Shown here one piece after another: positions 27,328-35,525 of a stretch of DNA of 49,520 bases; position 1 is the first letter of the stretch, and each line of letters starts with the position of its first letter. A program made the translations under genes and the position numbers. This DNA comes from JACVRW01 sp035947555. GTDB lineage: Bacteria > Actinomycetota > Thermoleophilia > Solirubrobacterales > Thermoleophilaceae. A model generated the notes under the pieces. The model worked only from the letters and a program-made list of their open reading frames with translations, made no database searches and had not been told where the DNA came from. The DNA lies in assembly GCA_035947555.1 (NCBI GenBank), contig DASZJZ010000040.1:1-49520 (forward strand). The letters are read 5' to 3'.

Positions 27328-28293
27328 TCAGCCGGCCGCGCGGGCCAGCGCCAGGGAGAAGGCGGTGTCCTCGTCCAGGCGGGCGTCCGAGCCGCCGCCG
27401 CGCATCTCGATCTCGAGGTCCGCGAACACGCAGATGGCCCGTTCGAGGGCGGCGCGGTCGGCCTTCTTCGCTCGGGCCACGGTCTTCTTGGCGAGCCAGG
27501 GCGGCGCCCTGAGGGCCTCGCCCACCTTGGCGTCGGGCATCCCGGCATCGAGCAGGGCGGCGGCGCGGTGGACCTCCCTCAGCCGCCTGACGACCGGCCA
27601 CATGAGGCGGCCGGGGCGTTCGCCGTGCGCCTCCAGCTGCTCGGCGAGGGCGAGCGTGGCGCGGAGGTCGCCGGCTACGAGCGCGTCCGCCAGGTCGTAG
27701 GCCTGCGGGGAGGTGTCGGGTGCGGCGATGGCGTCCACGTCGGCCGGGGTCACGTTGGTGCGTGGGTGGATCGCGAGGGCGAGCTTCTCCAGCTCTCGGG
27801 AGAGGCGCTGCTGGCTCTGGCCCACGAGCGCGACCAGCTCCTTCGCCGTTTCCTTGTCGAGCTGGAGGCCGAGGTCGCGGGCGCGCTCGGCGGTCCACTT
27901 CGGCAGCTGCCACGGCTTGGGCGCCGTGTACTCGCGGTGCTCGCCGCCGGCCTTCTCGATGGCGGTGCAGAGCTGCTTGAGGGGCTTGCCGCGCACGATC
28001 GCGACGAGGACCGTGTCCGGCGGCATGTCGGCCAGCATCGCCTCGAGCGGGGCGAGTTGCGACGCCTTCCAGGCTCCGGCGCCGTCCACCAGCACGTAGC
28101 GGGTGCCGGGGTCGAAGGTGAGGGCGGCGAGCGCGGTCGCCACCTCGGCGGGCTCGCTGGCCGCGGCGTCGAAGACCTCGAGGCCCCCCGGGCCGCGCTC
28201 CTCCTCGGCGCGCCGCTTCACGCGGGCGCGCCAGGCGTCGATCTTGGCGTCGTCGTCGCCGCTGACGAGGTAGGCGGGCTTGAGGTCAGCCAC
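27328..28293 (-). CDS. holA: DNA polymerase III subunit delta
   Basis: HolA opens the beta clamp as part of the clamp loader. The 321-residue protein starts LKPAYLVSGDDDAKIDAWRARV and continues with the delta pattern: FDPGTRYVLVDGAGAWK, PDTVLVAIVRGKPLK, QSQQRLSRELEKLAL and AFSLALARAAG near the end. The start is the GTG at 28293. It lies downstream of comEC on the same strand (45-bp gap), the usual comEA-comEC-holA order. Confidence 0.9.
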   Translation of the reverse strand: MADLKPAYLVSGDDDAKIDAWRARVKRRAEEERGPGGLEVFDAAASEPAEVATALAALTFDPGTRYVLVDGAGAWKASQLAPLEAMLADMPPDTVLVAIVRGKPLKQLCTAIEKAGGEHREYTAPKPWQLPKWTAERARDLGLQLDKETAKELVALVGQSQQRLSRELEKLALAIHPRTNVTPADVDAIAAPDTSPQAYDLADALVAGDLRATLALAEQLEAHGERPGRLMWPVVRRLREVHRAAALLDAGMPDAKVGEALRAPPWLAKKTVARAKKADRAALERAICVFADLEIEMRGGGSDARLDEDTAFSLALARAAG

Positions 28294-28338
28294 GGCCGTG
28301 AGTCTAGGACGGCGGGCGGAGGGCCCGGGGGCTGCGCC

Positions 28339-30780
28339 TCAGCGCTCGGTGTCCACCCGCATCTCGCCCTCGTCCACAGTGAGGGTGACGGTCCCGTGAA
28401 GATCCGTTCGGTAGGTGGTCACGTCGGCCCTGCTGAGTGCTGTGAGGGTCGAGGGGGCCGGGTGGCCGTAGGTGTTGGGCCCCACCTCGATCGCAGCGAG
28501 CTCCGGCTCTGCTTGGTCGAGCACATCCGGGAGTCCGGGATCCGCGCTGCCGTGGTGGGGCACCTTCACGGCGTCTACGTCCGGGAGGTCGAGTGGGAGC
28601 AGCGTCTCGCTTTCGGCGTCCGCCGTGAGCAGAAGGTCGAAGGCGCCCGCGGTCACCAGTGCCACGACCGCGCGCGGGTTGGGGTCCTCGGGGGGCGGCC
28701 CCGGCGGGCGGGGCAGTGGTGACAGGAGGCGGATCCTGAGGTCGCCGCCCGCGAGGGTGAGGGTGAGCGGGGCCGCGGCGACGACGCGGCGGAGGCCTTG
28801 AGTTGCCGCCTCGTCTAGGACGGCCCGGAAGCCCGGGTCGGAGGTTCCGTCGCCACCGTCGAGCAGCGTGCCGACCGGGTAGCGCCGGAGCACCTCGACG
28901 AGGCCGCCGTGGTGGTCCCGCGAGGCGTGCGTGGCGACGACCACCGAGAGCCGATCGACGCCCGCCTTGCGCAGCAGGCGCGTCACGCCGCCCTCGGGTG
29001 GGCCGCCGTCGAAGAGCACGGCGGCGCCGTCGGGATGCTGGATGAGGGTGGCGTCGCCCTGGCCGACGTCGAGGAACCGGACGGTGAGCCGGCCAGGAGG
29101 AGCGGGGCCTTGGAGGGCGGGCGCGGCCGAGGCAAGAAGTGCGAGCGCCGCGGTGGTCGCGACGGCGAGCCGTCGTGCCCGCGGGAGCCGGCGCCAGCGG
29201 GCGGCGCGCTCGGGGAAGCGGGCAGCGAGGGGCCGGGCGAGGCCGGCCGCGGGCAGCGCGGCTGCGGCGAGGACGACGTACGCGGCGATCAGCGCGGCCG
29301 GGGAATCGAGCCCGAGCGCGAGCTGGCCACTGGGAAGATCGGCGCAGCGCTCGGCAAGCGACGCGATGTAGCCGACCGGAACGGCGGTAACGCGACCGAG
29401 AGCCTCGGCAGCGGTGAGACCGAGATCGCCGAGCTGCCCAAGCCCGATCTTGAGCATGCCGAGCCACATGGCCGGGGCGACTGCCGGAAGAGCGAGCAGG
29501 TTGGCGAGGAGACCGGCAAGCGGAACCGATCCGAAGTGATGCGCGAGGAGCGGCGCCGTGGCGAGCGTGGCGGAAACGGTGATGGCGACGCCATCGGCGA
29601 GCACTCGAACGGCTCCGACGGCGAGCGCACGCGCGGACACCGTGCGCGCGGCTGCGTCGCCGCTCGCGGGCTTCCACTTCGGCTGCACGAGGTCGTCGCC
29701 GATTCGTCGGAGGCTTCGCGACAGCGGGACTCCCGTCACGAGGATCCCTGCGACGGCCGCGAATGAGAGTTGCCAGCCGGGGTCCGTCCACGAACGCGGG
29801 TTCCAGGCGAGCGTGGCGGCCGCTGCGAGGAGGAGGGCATACGAGCGCGAGGCCGGCCGGGACGCGACCATCGCCGCGATCCCCGCGATCCCCATCACGC
29901 CGGCGCGCTGCAGCGACGGACCGGCCCCCGCAAGCGGCACGTAGAGGGCGATCAGGGCAACGAGGGCGGTGAGGCGGCCCCGCAACCCGAGGCCCGTCAA
30001 CGCCAGCGCGGGCAGGGCGAGCGCCGCAAGCAGCATCACGTTCTGGCCGGAGACCGCCAACAGGTGAGCGAGGCCGCTGTCGCGAAAGTCCTGGCGGAGG
30101 GCCTCGTCGATCGCCTCGTCCTGACCGAGGACCATGCCTCTGAGGAGCGCGCCGTCCGCCGACGACATGCCCGCGACCACTGCCCGCTCGGCACGCTCCC
30201 GCATCCAATCCAAAGCGGCGGCAAGACCATCCCGCCGACGCCCGGTGCGCCGTGCATGCTCGAGAAGGAGCTCCCCGGCGACGCCTCGCGCGCGAAGGTA
30301 GGCGGCGAAGTCGAAGGAAGCGTCCCGGGTGGACGCGTCCGCTCGGGACGTCAGGGCTTTCACGCGCCCCTCGAGCTGCAGCTCCTGGCCGATGCCGACG
30401 GCATTGGGCAGCGGCGCCCATCGAGCGGCGCGCACTAGAAGCCGTGCCCCCTCTAGCGGCCCGCCCGTCACCGCGACCTCCGCGGAGGAGCCGAACGGAC
30501 CCCGCCGTGGGGGCGTCACCAGATGGGCCTGGAGCTCGACCCGCTCGCCGTCCCGGAGACGCTGAGCGGGGGCGTCGATCGAGGCCAGCCGCAGCTCGCC
30601 GACGGCGGCGCCGCACAGCACCAGGGCGGCGGCGATCGCACCGAGGGTCGCCGCCCTGATCGCCCACAGGACCGCCAGCGCAGCCGCCGCGACGCCGGCC
30701 GCGAGCGTCGTGCCTGCCTCGGCGAGAGCGAGCCCGATGCCGACCGCGGCCATCCCCACATGCCACGGCCGACGCCGCAT
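28339..30780 (-). CDS. comEC: ComEC/Rec2 DNA-uptake channel
   Basis: ComEC forms the inner-membrane channel for single-stranded DNA in natural transformation. From the ATG at 30780 it has 813 residues: an N-terminal DUF4131 region with two helices, the competence domain (LLRGMVLGQDEAIDEALRQDFRDSGLAHLLAVSGQNV) with many helices, and a C-terminal metallo-beta-lactamase-like domain (RFLDVGQGDATLIQHPDG, THASRDHHGG at ~617, VPHHGSADP). The metal motif is intact, as in ComEC proteins thought to have nuclease activity. An in-frame start at 30975 would add 65 basic residues, but their codon use is poor and helices begin only after Met at 30780. Confidence 0.93.
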   Translation of the reverse strand: MRRRPWHVGMAAVGIGLALAEAGTTLAAGVAAAALAVLWAIRAATLGAIAAALVLCGAAVGELRLASIDAPAQRLRDGERVELQAHLVTPPRRGPFGSSAEVAVTGGPLEGARLLVRAARWAPLPNAVGIGQELQLEGRVKALTSRADASTRDASFDFAAYLRARGVAGELLLEHARRTGRRRDGLAAALDWMRERAERAVVAGMSSADGALLRGMVLGQDEAIDEALRQDFRDSGLAHLLAVSGQNVMLLAALALPALALTGLGLRGRLTALVALIALYVPLAGAGPSLQRAGVMGIAGIAAMVASRPASRSYALLLAAAATLAWNPRSWTDPGWQLSFAAVAGILVTGVPLSRSLRRIGDDLVQPKWKPASGDAAARTVSARALAVGAVRVLADGVAITVSATLATAPLLAHHFGSVPLAGLLANLLALPAVAPAMWLGMLKIGLGQLGDLGLTAAEALGRVTAVPVGYIASLAERCADLPSGQLALGLDSPAALIAAYVVLAAAALPAAGLARPLAARFPERAARWRRLPRARRLAVATTAALALLASAAPALQGPAPPGRLTVRFLDVGQGDATLIQHPDGAAVLFDGGPPEGGVTRLLRKAGVDRLSVVVATHASRDHHGGLVEVLRRYPVGTLLDGGDGTSDPGFRAVLDEAATQGLRRVVAAAPLTLTLAGGDLRIRLLSPLPRPPGPPPEDPNPRAVVALVTAGAFDLLLTADAESETLLPLDLPDVDAVKVPHHGSADPGLPDVLDQAEPELAAIEVGPNTYGHPAPSTLTALSRADVTTYRTDLHGTVTLTVDEGEMRVDTER

Positions 30781-31106
30781 CCGTATCGCAAAGCTCAACG
30801 GCCGAGGCTGTACGCGCCTACCGCCCGTCAAGGCCCGCCCTCGCCCTTTCCGCGTCCCCAAGCCCACCGCTCGCCGGATCCCGAGGGCCACGGCGCCACT
30901 TCCGAAGGCTGCCCGCATCCCATCGCAAGGGCCGCTCCGCTCGCTTCCCCACTCGCGCGACGCTAGGTCGCTCAAACAGCGCTGTGGGCTACGTCGGTGA
31001 CACGCCCGTCACGGGCGCGTGAAAGATCGGAGTGGCGAGGGGGTGCAAGGGTATGAGACAACTGTCACAGCAGCGTGATGTGTTGCCGATAAGTTGGTTG
31101 GGGGAC
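30781..31106. other. intergenic stretch between comEC and an unrecognised gene
   Basis: These 326 bases lie between the divergent comEC and the gene at 31107. The minus frame stays open to 30975 as a possible comEC extension, but with rare codons and no similarity. The region should hold promoters for both genes. I found no convincing -35/-10 pair, repeat or RNA. Confidence 0.4.
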
Positions 31107-31691
31107 ATGCAGCACGCCCACATCGACATCTCACGAGGTCTCGACGGCGAGTCCGTCGTGCTCGCGTGCTTCGACCTCCGCGAGGACGAGGTCGCGGCGG
31201 CCGCACGGGCCGTGGCGGCAACCGCCGCGGAGCGGTATCGCACCCCGCGGATCTCCGCCGACGACGTGCTCGAGCTGCGCGAGCTGACGGCGCTGACCGA
31301 CGAGCTCGAGCATGGGTCGCGGCTGTCCGATCCCGCGCACGGCAGGGATGCCGGCCACATCAACGAGCCCGGCGCCGAGCACGGACGCGGTGTCGATCCC
31401 GGGCACGCCGAGCACGGACGCGGTGTCGATCCCGGGGGCGGGCGCGCCGCTGAGCCCGGGCGAGCCGTCGAGCCAGGGCAGGGCATCCGGCGGCTCGTGT
31501 TCAAGCCGGCGAGGCTGTCGGTGCTTCGCGATGCGGTCGCCGCGTTCGTGGAGTCGCGCGACGAGGCCGAGTGGATCCGAGAAGAGGATCGCGAACCGCT
31601 CGCCCTCCTCCGTGGAATGCTGCTCCCGCTGGAGCAGCTCTGCGCCGACGCACTGCGCGCAGCGCTATCGCCTGAATCGCACGTGGGCTGA
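31107..31691 (+). CDS. hypothetical protein with repeat linker
   Basis: I do not recognise this 194-residue protein. It has an N-terminal part (~1-75; MQHAHIDISRGLDGESVVLACF, then helical EDEVAAAARAVAATAAERY), a low-complexity Gly/Pro/His linker (~78-128) with two copies of an 11-residue unit (AEHGRGVDPGH), and a helical C-terminal part (RRLVFKPARLSVLRDAVAAFVESRDEAEWI, LRGMLLPLEQLCADALRAAL). No signal or membrane segment is seen. The ATG at 31107 follows a GGGGGA ribosome site; open sequence upstream to 31032 has unlike codon use. It sits on the plus strand between comEA and comEC. Confidence 0.6.
   Translation: MQHAHIDISRGLDGESVVLACFDLREDEVAAAARAVAATAAERYRTPRISADDVLELRELTALTDELEHGSRLSDPAHGRDAGHINEPGAEHGRGVDPGHAEHGRGVDPGGGRAAEPGRAVEPGQGIRRLVFKPARLSVLRDAVAAFVESRDEAEWIREEDREPLALLRGMLLPLEQLCADALRAALSPESHVG
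31374..31436 (+). repeat. 33-bp-period tandem repeat inside the hypothetical gene
   Basis: Two copies (31374-31403 and 31407-31436) share 30 identical bases with a 33-bp period, so each adds 11 residues in frame. Degenerate related sequence precedes them. The complete identity suggests a recent duplication and possible length variation among strains. Confidence 0.85.
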
Positions 31692-31807
31692 GCGGAGCTC
31701 AAGCCAAAGCGGCTTCGGGCGCGCCGCCGGCCAACGGCATGTGCCGCGGTGGGCGTGATTGACGTTCGGACGGAGGCCGCGCGGCGCGCAGCCGTACGAA
31801 GTCGCTG

Positions 31808-32425
31808 TCAGGGCTGCAGGGATTCGCGCAGGCTTTGCAGGCGCTTCTCGCCGATTCCGTCTACGTCCTGCAGCTCGTCCAGTGAGCTGAATCCGCCGTT
31901 CTCGGTTCGGTACTCCACGATCCGCTCCGCCAGGGTTGGGCCGATTCCGTCTATCTCGTCGAGCTGTTCCACCGTTGCGCTGCCCAGGCTCGGCTTCACC
32001 GTGGACATCCCGGCGGTCCCGGCGGCCGCGCCGGGCGCCACGGCGGCCGGCACCGTTCCGGCCGCCGGTACCACGACCTGCTGGCCGTCCTCCGCCTGCG
32101 CGGCCAGGTTCACTCCGGTCAGGTCCGCCTTCCGGGTGGGGCCTCCGGCCTCCGCCACGGCCGCCGCCACACGCGAGCCGGCCGGCACCTGCACGAGGCC
32201 CGGTCGCCGGACGGCTCCGGCTACGTGCACGTAGACCTTCGCCTGGTCCACCCCGCCGCTTCCACGGCCCGTGGCGCCCGCGGCGGCGCCCTCGGACCGG
32301 TCAATCCGCACCGGCTCGCCCTGCTCTCCCTCCCCTCCCGATCCGGTCAGGCGCATCAGCGCCAGGCCGCCCAGCACCGCGGCCAGGACCCAGATGACCA
32401 CCGTTCCTCGCGACTCGCCCGCCAT
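31808..32425 (-). CDS. comEA: ComEA-like DNA-binding competence protein
   Basis: ComEA binds double-stranded DNA outside the membrane and passes it to ComEC. The 205-residue protein has one N-terminal membrane helix (~8-25), a Gly/Glu-rich linker, an SLBB domain (KVYVHVAGAVRRPGLVQVPAGSRVAAAVAEAGG) and a C-terminal helix-hairpin-helix pair (LDEIDGIGPTLAERIVEYR and LDELQDVDGIGEKRLQSLR). The start is the ATG at 32425. It lies upstream of comEC on the same strand, but an unrelated plus-strand gene interrupts the usual operon. Confidence 0.92.
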   Translation of the reverse strand: MAGESRGTVVIWVLAAVLGGLALMRLTGSGGEGEQGEPVRIDRSEGAAAGATGRGSGGVDQAKVYVHVAGAVRRPGLVQVPAGSRVAAAVAEAGGPTRKADLTGVNLAAQAEDGQQVVVPAAGTVPAAVAPGAAAGTAGMSTVKPSLGSATVEQLDEIDGIGPTLAERIVEYRTENGGFSSLDELQDVDGIGEKRLQSLRESLQP

Positions 32426-32483
32426 CGGCGGCCAAGCTAGGCGGATGCGGGCGAAGGGTGGGTCGCATGTGTGACGGAAGCGT

Positions 32484-32624
32484 GACGATGCTCAGCGGCC
32501 GCGCACGCGCGACGATGTTCAGCGGACGCGCACGCGCGACGATGCACAGCGGACGCGCACGCGCGGACGATGTTCATACAGCAGACGCGCACGCGCGGAC
32601 GATGTTCGGCGAACGCGCCAGCGC
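32484..32624. repeat. five-copy 27-bp minisatellite between comEA and acylphosphatase
   Basis: Five consecutive units start with GACGATG and end with GCGCACGCGC or a close variant: 32484-32510, 32511-32537, 32538-32564, 32566-32596 and 32598-32624. Three are 27 bp and adjoin directly; the fourth is 31 bp and single extra bases separate the last units. The region lies between the acylphosphatase stop (32639) and the comEA start (32425), both minus strand. No function is evident. Confidence 0.88.
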
Positions 32625-32638
32625 AGCCGGCGAGGGCC

Positions 32639-32914
32639 TCAGCGCACGTCGAACCCGCTCAGCCCCTCGGGCTCCTCCTCGCTGGTCTCCACGCGGTCCA
32701 CGTCCGCCCCGCGCGGACCCGACTCGGAGAAGGCCACCATCGCCTCCACCGCCTCCGCCGGCCCCTCGAATACCGCCTCGACCGCCCCATCCGGCCGGTT
32801 CGTGACCCAGCCCGCCACCCCTCGGCGGGAGGCCTCGCGCCGGGCCGTGTCGCGAAAGAAGACCCCCTGGACGTGCCCGTGGACGACGACTCGGCGGCGG
32901 ACCGTGTCACTCAT
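32639..32914 (-). CDS. acyP: acylphosphatase
   Basis: The 91-residue protein is a standard acylphosphatase, which hydrolyses acyl-phosphate bonds. The phosphate loop HGHVQGVFFRD with catalytic Arg21, and Asn39 in GWVTNRPDGAVEAVFEG, are both present. The ATG at 32914 fits the family length exactly. It is divergent from the arginine deiminase-family gene, with 110 bp between the starts. Confidence 0.93.
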   Translation of the reverse strand: MSDTVRRRVVVHGHVQGVFFRDTARREASRRGVAGWVTNRPDGAVEAVFEGPAEAVEAMVAFSESGPRGADVDRVETSEEEPEGLSGFDVR

Positions 32915-33024
32915 TGCGCCGCCACCTGGCTCAGACCCGACACGTCGCGCGCATCCCACCGACGACGCCACCGCCTCATACTCTCCACCTCGCCCGCATC
33001 CACGACGAAAGGTGATACCCGACG

Positions 33025-33909
33025 ATGGACGCGACGACGCGCGCGGAGCCCGCCTGGGGCGTCGATTCCGAGTACGGACGCCTCCTCGACGTCCTCCTCT
33101 GCCCTCCCGACAACTTCCACTGGCTCCCAGCCAGCTCCATCGCGCGCGCGACACTCGAGAGCGGGCTCACCTTCAGCCCCGACGACGCCAGGAAGCAGCA
33201 CGCCGAGATGGTGTCCGTCTACGAGGAGGCAGGCGTCACGGTCCACTTCCTCGAGCCCGATCCGAGCCTCCCCTACCAAGTCTTCGCGCGGGACTCGAGC
33301 ATCAACGTATCCGACGGTCCGATCGTCACCCAGCCCGCCCAGTGGTGGCGGCGTGGGGAGTACGCGCCGGTCATCCGCTTCTACCAGGGCCGCGACATCC
33401 CCATCAAGCACATGGTCACCGCGGGCTCCTTCGAGGGCGGCGACTTCATGATCGTCGAGCCCGGCGTCGTGGCCATCGGCACCGGTGAGGAGCGCACTCA
33501 GGAGAGGGCGGCCCGTCAGGTGGCGGGCTGGCTCGAGCAGGAGGGCTGGGAGGTCCGGATCGAGCGAATCCCGTCGCACTTCCTTCACATAGACGTGCTC
33601 GCCGCGATGTTGGGAGAGAAGCTGGCAGCGGTGTGCGTTGAGCAGGTGGGCACCGGGTTCGTACGCTGGCTGGAGGACAAGGGCGTCGAGATCGTGCCGG
33701 TGACCCTCGAAGCGGCTCTGAAGCTGGGCGTGAACGGAGTTGCGCTCGGCGACGACCGCGTGCTGTCGACAGCCGAGTCGAAGGACTTGAACGACCGGCT
33801 GCGGGCGCTCGGGCTGACCGTGTACGACCCGGAGCTCTCGATGTTCACGCTCGGAGGCGGCGGCGCCCACTGCCTGATGCAGGCGATCAGGCGGGAGCGG
33901 GTCGCCTGA
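33025..33909 (+). CDS. arginine deiminase / dimethylargininase family hydrolase
   Basis: The 294-residue protein is a guanidino-group modifying enzyme of the amidinotransferase fold. The acidic site ARDSS is at 88-92, FEGGD at 136-140, catalytic His188 and Asp190 in HFLHID, and nucleophile Cys283 in GGGAHCL. It is shorter than classic arginine deiminases (~400) and closer to DDAH-type enzymes (~255-290). It would convert arginine, methylarginine or a related guanidine to a ureido product. The convergent downstream gene is an Orn/Lys/Arg decarboxylase, which suggests linked basic amino-acid metabolism. GGTG a short way upstream may serve as ribosome site. Confidence 0.88.
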   Translation: MDATTRAEPAWGVDSEYGRLLDVLLCPPDNFHWLPASSIARATLESGLTFSPDDARKQHAEMVSVYEEAGVTVHFLEPDPSLPYQVFARDSSINVSDGPIVTQPAQWWRRGEYAPVIRFYQGRDIPIKHMVTAGSFEGGDFMIVEPGVVAIGTGEERTQERAARQVAGWLEQEGWEVRIERIPSHFLHIDVLAAMLGEKLAAVCVEQVGTGFVRWLEDKGVEIVPVTLEAALKLGVNGVALGDDRVLSTAESKDLNDRLRALGLTVYDPELSMFTLGGGGAHCLMQAIRRERVA

Positions 33910-33917
33910 CGAGCGGC

Positions 33918-34046
33918 GGCCGGCCAGGAATGAGCGGGGCCGGGGGGCGCGAGAACCGTTACCGGCCAGACATCAGCGGGGGTCCGGGGGCGCGAGAACC
34001 GTTACCGGCCAGACATCAGCGGGGGTCCGGGGGCGCGAGCCCCCGG
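33918..34046. repeat. 43-bp direct repeat between convergent genes
   Basis: Two identical 43-bp units (33951-33993 and 33994-34036) are preceded by a degenerate partial copy (from ~33918) and followed by the start of a third at 34037. The last copy runs into a GC-rich hairpin. The repeats fill the gap between two convergent genes. Confidence 0.88.
34027..34046. terminator. GC-rich hairpin between convergent genes
   Basis: CCGGGGGC and GCCCCCGG form a perfect 8-bp stem around a GCGA (GNRA) tetraloop. It lies 117 bp after the deiminase stop and immediately beyond the decarboxylase stop (34048). There is no T-tract, so it may act as a bidirectional factor-assisted terminator or 3'-end stabiliser. 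Confidence 0.55.
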
Positions 34047-34047
34047 C

Positions 34048-35451
34048 TCACCTCACCACCCGCAGGGTCCGCAGCGCCCGATCGCTCGCTCCGCGCAGCG
34101 AGCCGCCGTGGTCCAGCGCCTGCTGGATGTAGTCGAGCGTCTGCGCGCTCAGGCGCTCGCCTGGCAGCACGTTCGGGATTCCCGGGGGATATGCCGCCAG
34201 CGACTCCGCCGCCACCCGTCCCGCCGCCTCGCCCACCGGCACCACTTCCTGCGGCCCCAGGAACGCCTCGCGCGGCGTCATCACCAGCTCGCCCCACGGC
34301 GGCGGCGGCGCGAACGCCTCCTCAGCCGGGTCGCGCTCCACCACGCTGAGCGCCTCCACCGCCCCACGTAGCGCCTCCACCAGCCGCTCGCCCGACGCCT
34401 CCACGCTCTCCCCCATCCCGAAGACCGCGACGAGCACGTTCTCGCCGGCCAGCTCCACGTGTACGTCGTCCCGCTCGCGAACCCGCCGCGCCAGCGCGTA
34501 GCCGCTCGTGCGCGTGCCGCGCACGTCGATCGAGAGCCGCAGCGGGTCGTAAGCGAACACCCCCGGCTGCCGGGCGAGCCGCGAGTCGAGCACGTCCAGC
34601 CCCGGCACCGCACGCACCGCCTCCCGCGTGGCCGCCAGCCCCCGCAGCGTCTCAGCCAGCAGGACCGAGCCGTCCACCGCCGCCGCCCGCCGCGCCGAGT
34701 CCAGCGACGCCGACAGCAGCGCGTTGGGGCTCGTGGACTCGAGCACCGTCACGCAGCGGTCCACCACGCCCTCGTCCACCAGCGTCCCGTGCCCGAGATG
34801 GACCATCGCCGACTGCGTGAGGCTCCCGACGATCTTATGGGTGCTCGACACCACCAGGTCGGCGCCGAGCGCCAGGGCGTGCGTGGGCAGGTCCTCGTGG
34901 AAGGCCAGATGCGCCCCCCACGCCTCGTCCACGATCAGCGGCACCCTGCGCGCGTGTGCCACCGAGGCCAGGCCCTCCACGTCCGCCACCGCACCGAAGT
35001 AGGTGGGCGACACCACCGTCGCCCCCACCGCCCGAGGATTCGCGGCCAGCGCCCGGTCGAGCGCCTCCGGCGTCAGGCAATGGGCGATGTGAAGGTCCGG
35101 GTCGACCTCGGGCGCCGCGAACGCCGGCCGCAGCCCGGACAGCACGAGCGCGTCGATCGTGCTCGAGTGCGCGTTTCGCTGCACCACGACCTCGTCGCCG
35201 AGATGCGCGAGCGTCATCAGCGCCACGTGGTTGGCCTGCGACGCCCCGTTGACGAGGAACCAGGTCCGCCGCGCCCCCCACGCCTCGGCGGCGAGCCGCT
35301 GCGCCTCTTCGAACGGCGTGGGCTCGACCCCCACGTCGATGCCCCACATGAGCGCGGGGATGTCCAGCGCCAGGGCAGGCTCGCCGATCGCCTCGACCAG
35401 GCGAGCGTCCGCGCCCGCGCCACCCTTGTGACCCGGCACGTGAAGGCGCAC
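34048..35451 (-). CDS. Orn/Lys/Arg decarboxylase family PLP enzyme (N-terminus uncertain)
   Basis: This fold-type I PLP enzyme belongs to the Orn/Lys/Arg decarboxylase 'major' family. Counting from the GTG at 35451 (467 residues), HVPGHKGG is at 4-11, DEAWGAH at 175-181 and the PLP lysine is Lys206 in SSTHKIVGS. A C-terminal domain (PPGIPNVLPGER) closes the protein. The codons before this GTG read ADTPYLDALREFARRRPV, which fits the usual family N-terminus, so the true start is probably upstream, yet no ATG, GTG or TTG lies before the in-frame stop at ~35556. ATC at 35514 or CTG at 35478 are the only candidates. It would make putrescine, cadaverine or agmatine. Confidence 0.87.
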   Translation of the reverse strand: MRLHVPGHKGGAGADARLVEAIGEPALALDIPALMWGIDVGVEPTPFEEAQRLAAEAWGARRTWFLVNGASQANHVALMTLAHLGDEVVVQRNAHSSTIDALVLSGLRPAFAAPEVDPDLHIAHCLTPEALDRALAANPRAVGATVVSPTYFGAVADVEGLASVAHARRVPLIVDEAWGAHLAFHEDLPTHALALGADLVVSSTHKIVGSLTQSAMVHLGHGTLVDEGVVDRCVTVLESTSPNALLSASLDSARRAAAVDGSVLLAETLRGLAATREAVRAVPGLDVLDSRLARQPGVFAYDPLRLSIDVRGTRTSGYALARRVRERDDVHVELAGENVLVAVFGMGESVEASGERLVEALRGAVEALSVVERDPAEEAFAPPPPWGELVMTPREAFLGPQEVVPVGEAAGRVAAESLAAYPPGIPNVLPGERLSAQTLDYIQQALDHGGSLRGASDRALRTLRVVR

Positions 35452-35525
35452 CGGCCGCCGCCGGGCGAATTCGCGCAGCGCGTCGAGATAGGGGGTGTCG
35501 GCCTGGCCGGCGATGGGCGGCGAGT

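Noticed and set aside
28304..30766. 820-codon minus-strand frame overlapping comEC in another phase
   Set aside because: It is extremely Arg/Pro/Gly-rich, while the comEC frame shows complete competence and metallo-hydrolase motifs.
30781..30975. Extended comEC N-terminus of 65 residues
   Set aside because: The segment uses rare codons, is basic and non-membrane, and the ATG at 30780 leads directly into the first helix.
32484..32624. The 27-bp repeats as a CRISPR array
   Set aside because: Units adjoin directly without unique spacers of constant length, and there are no cas genes.
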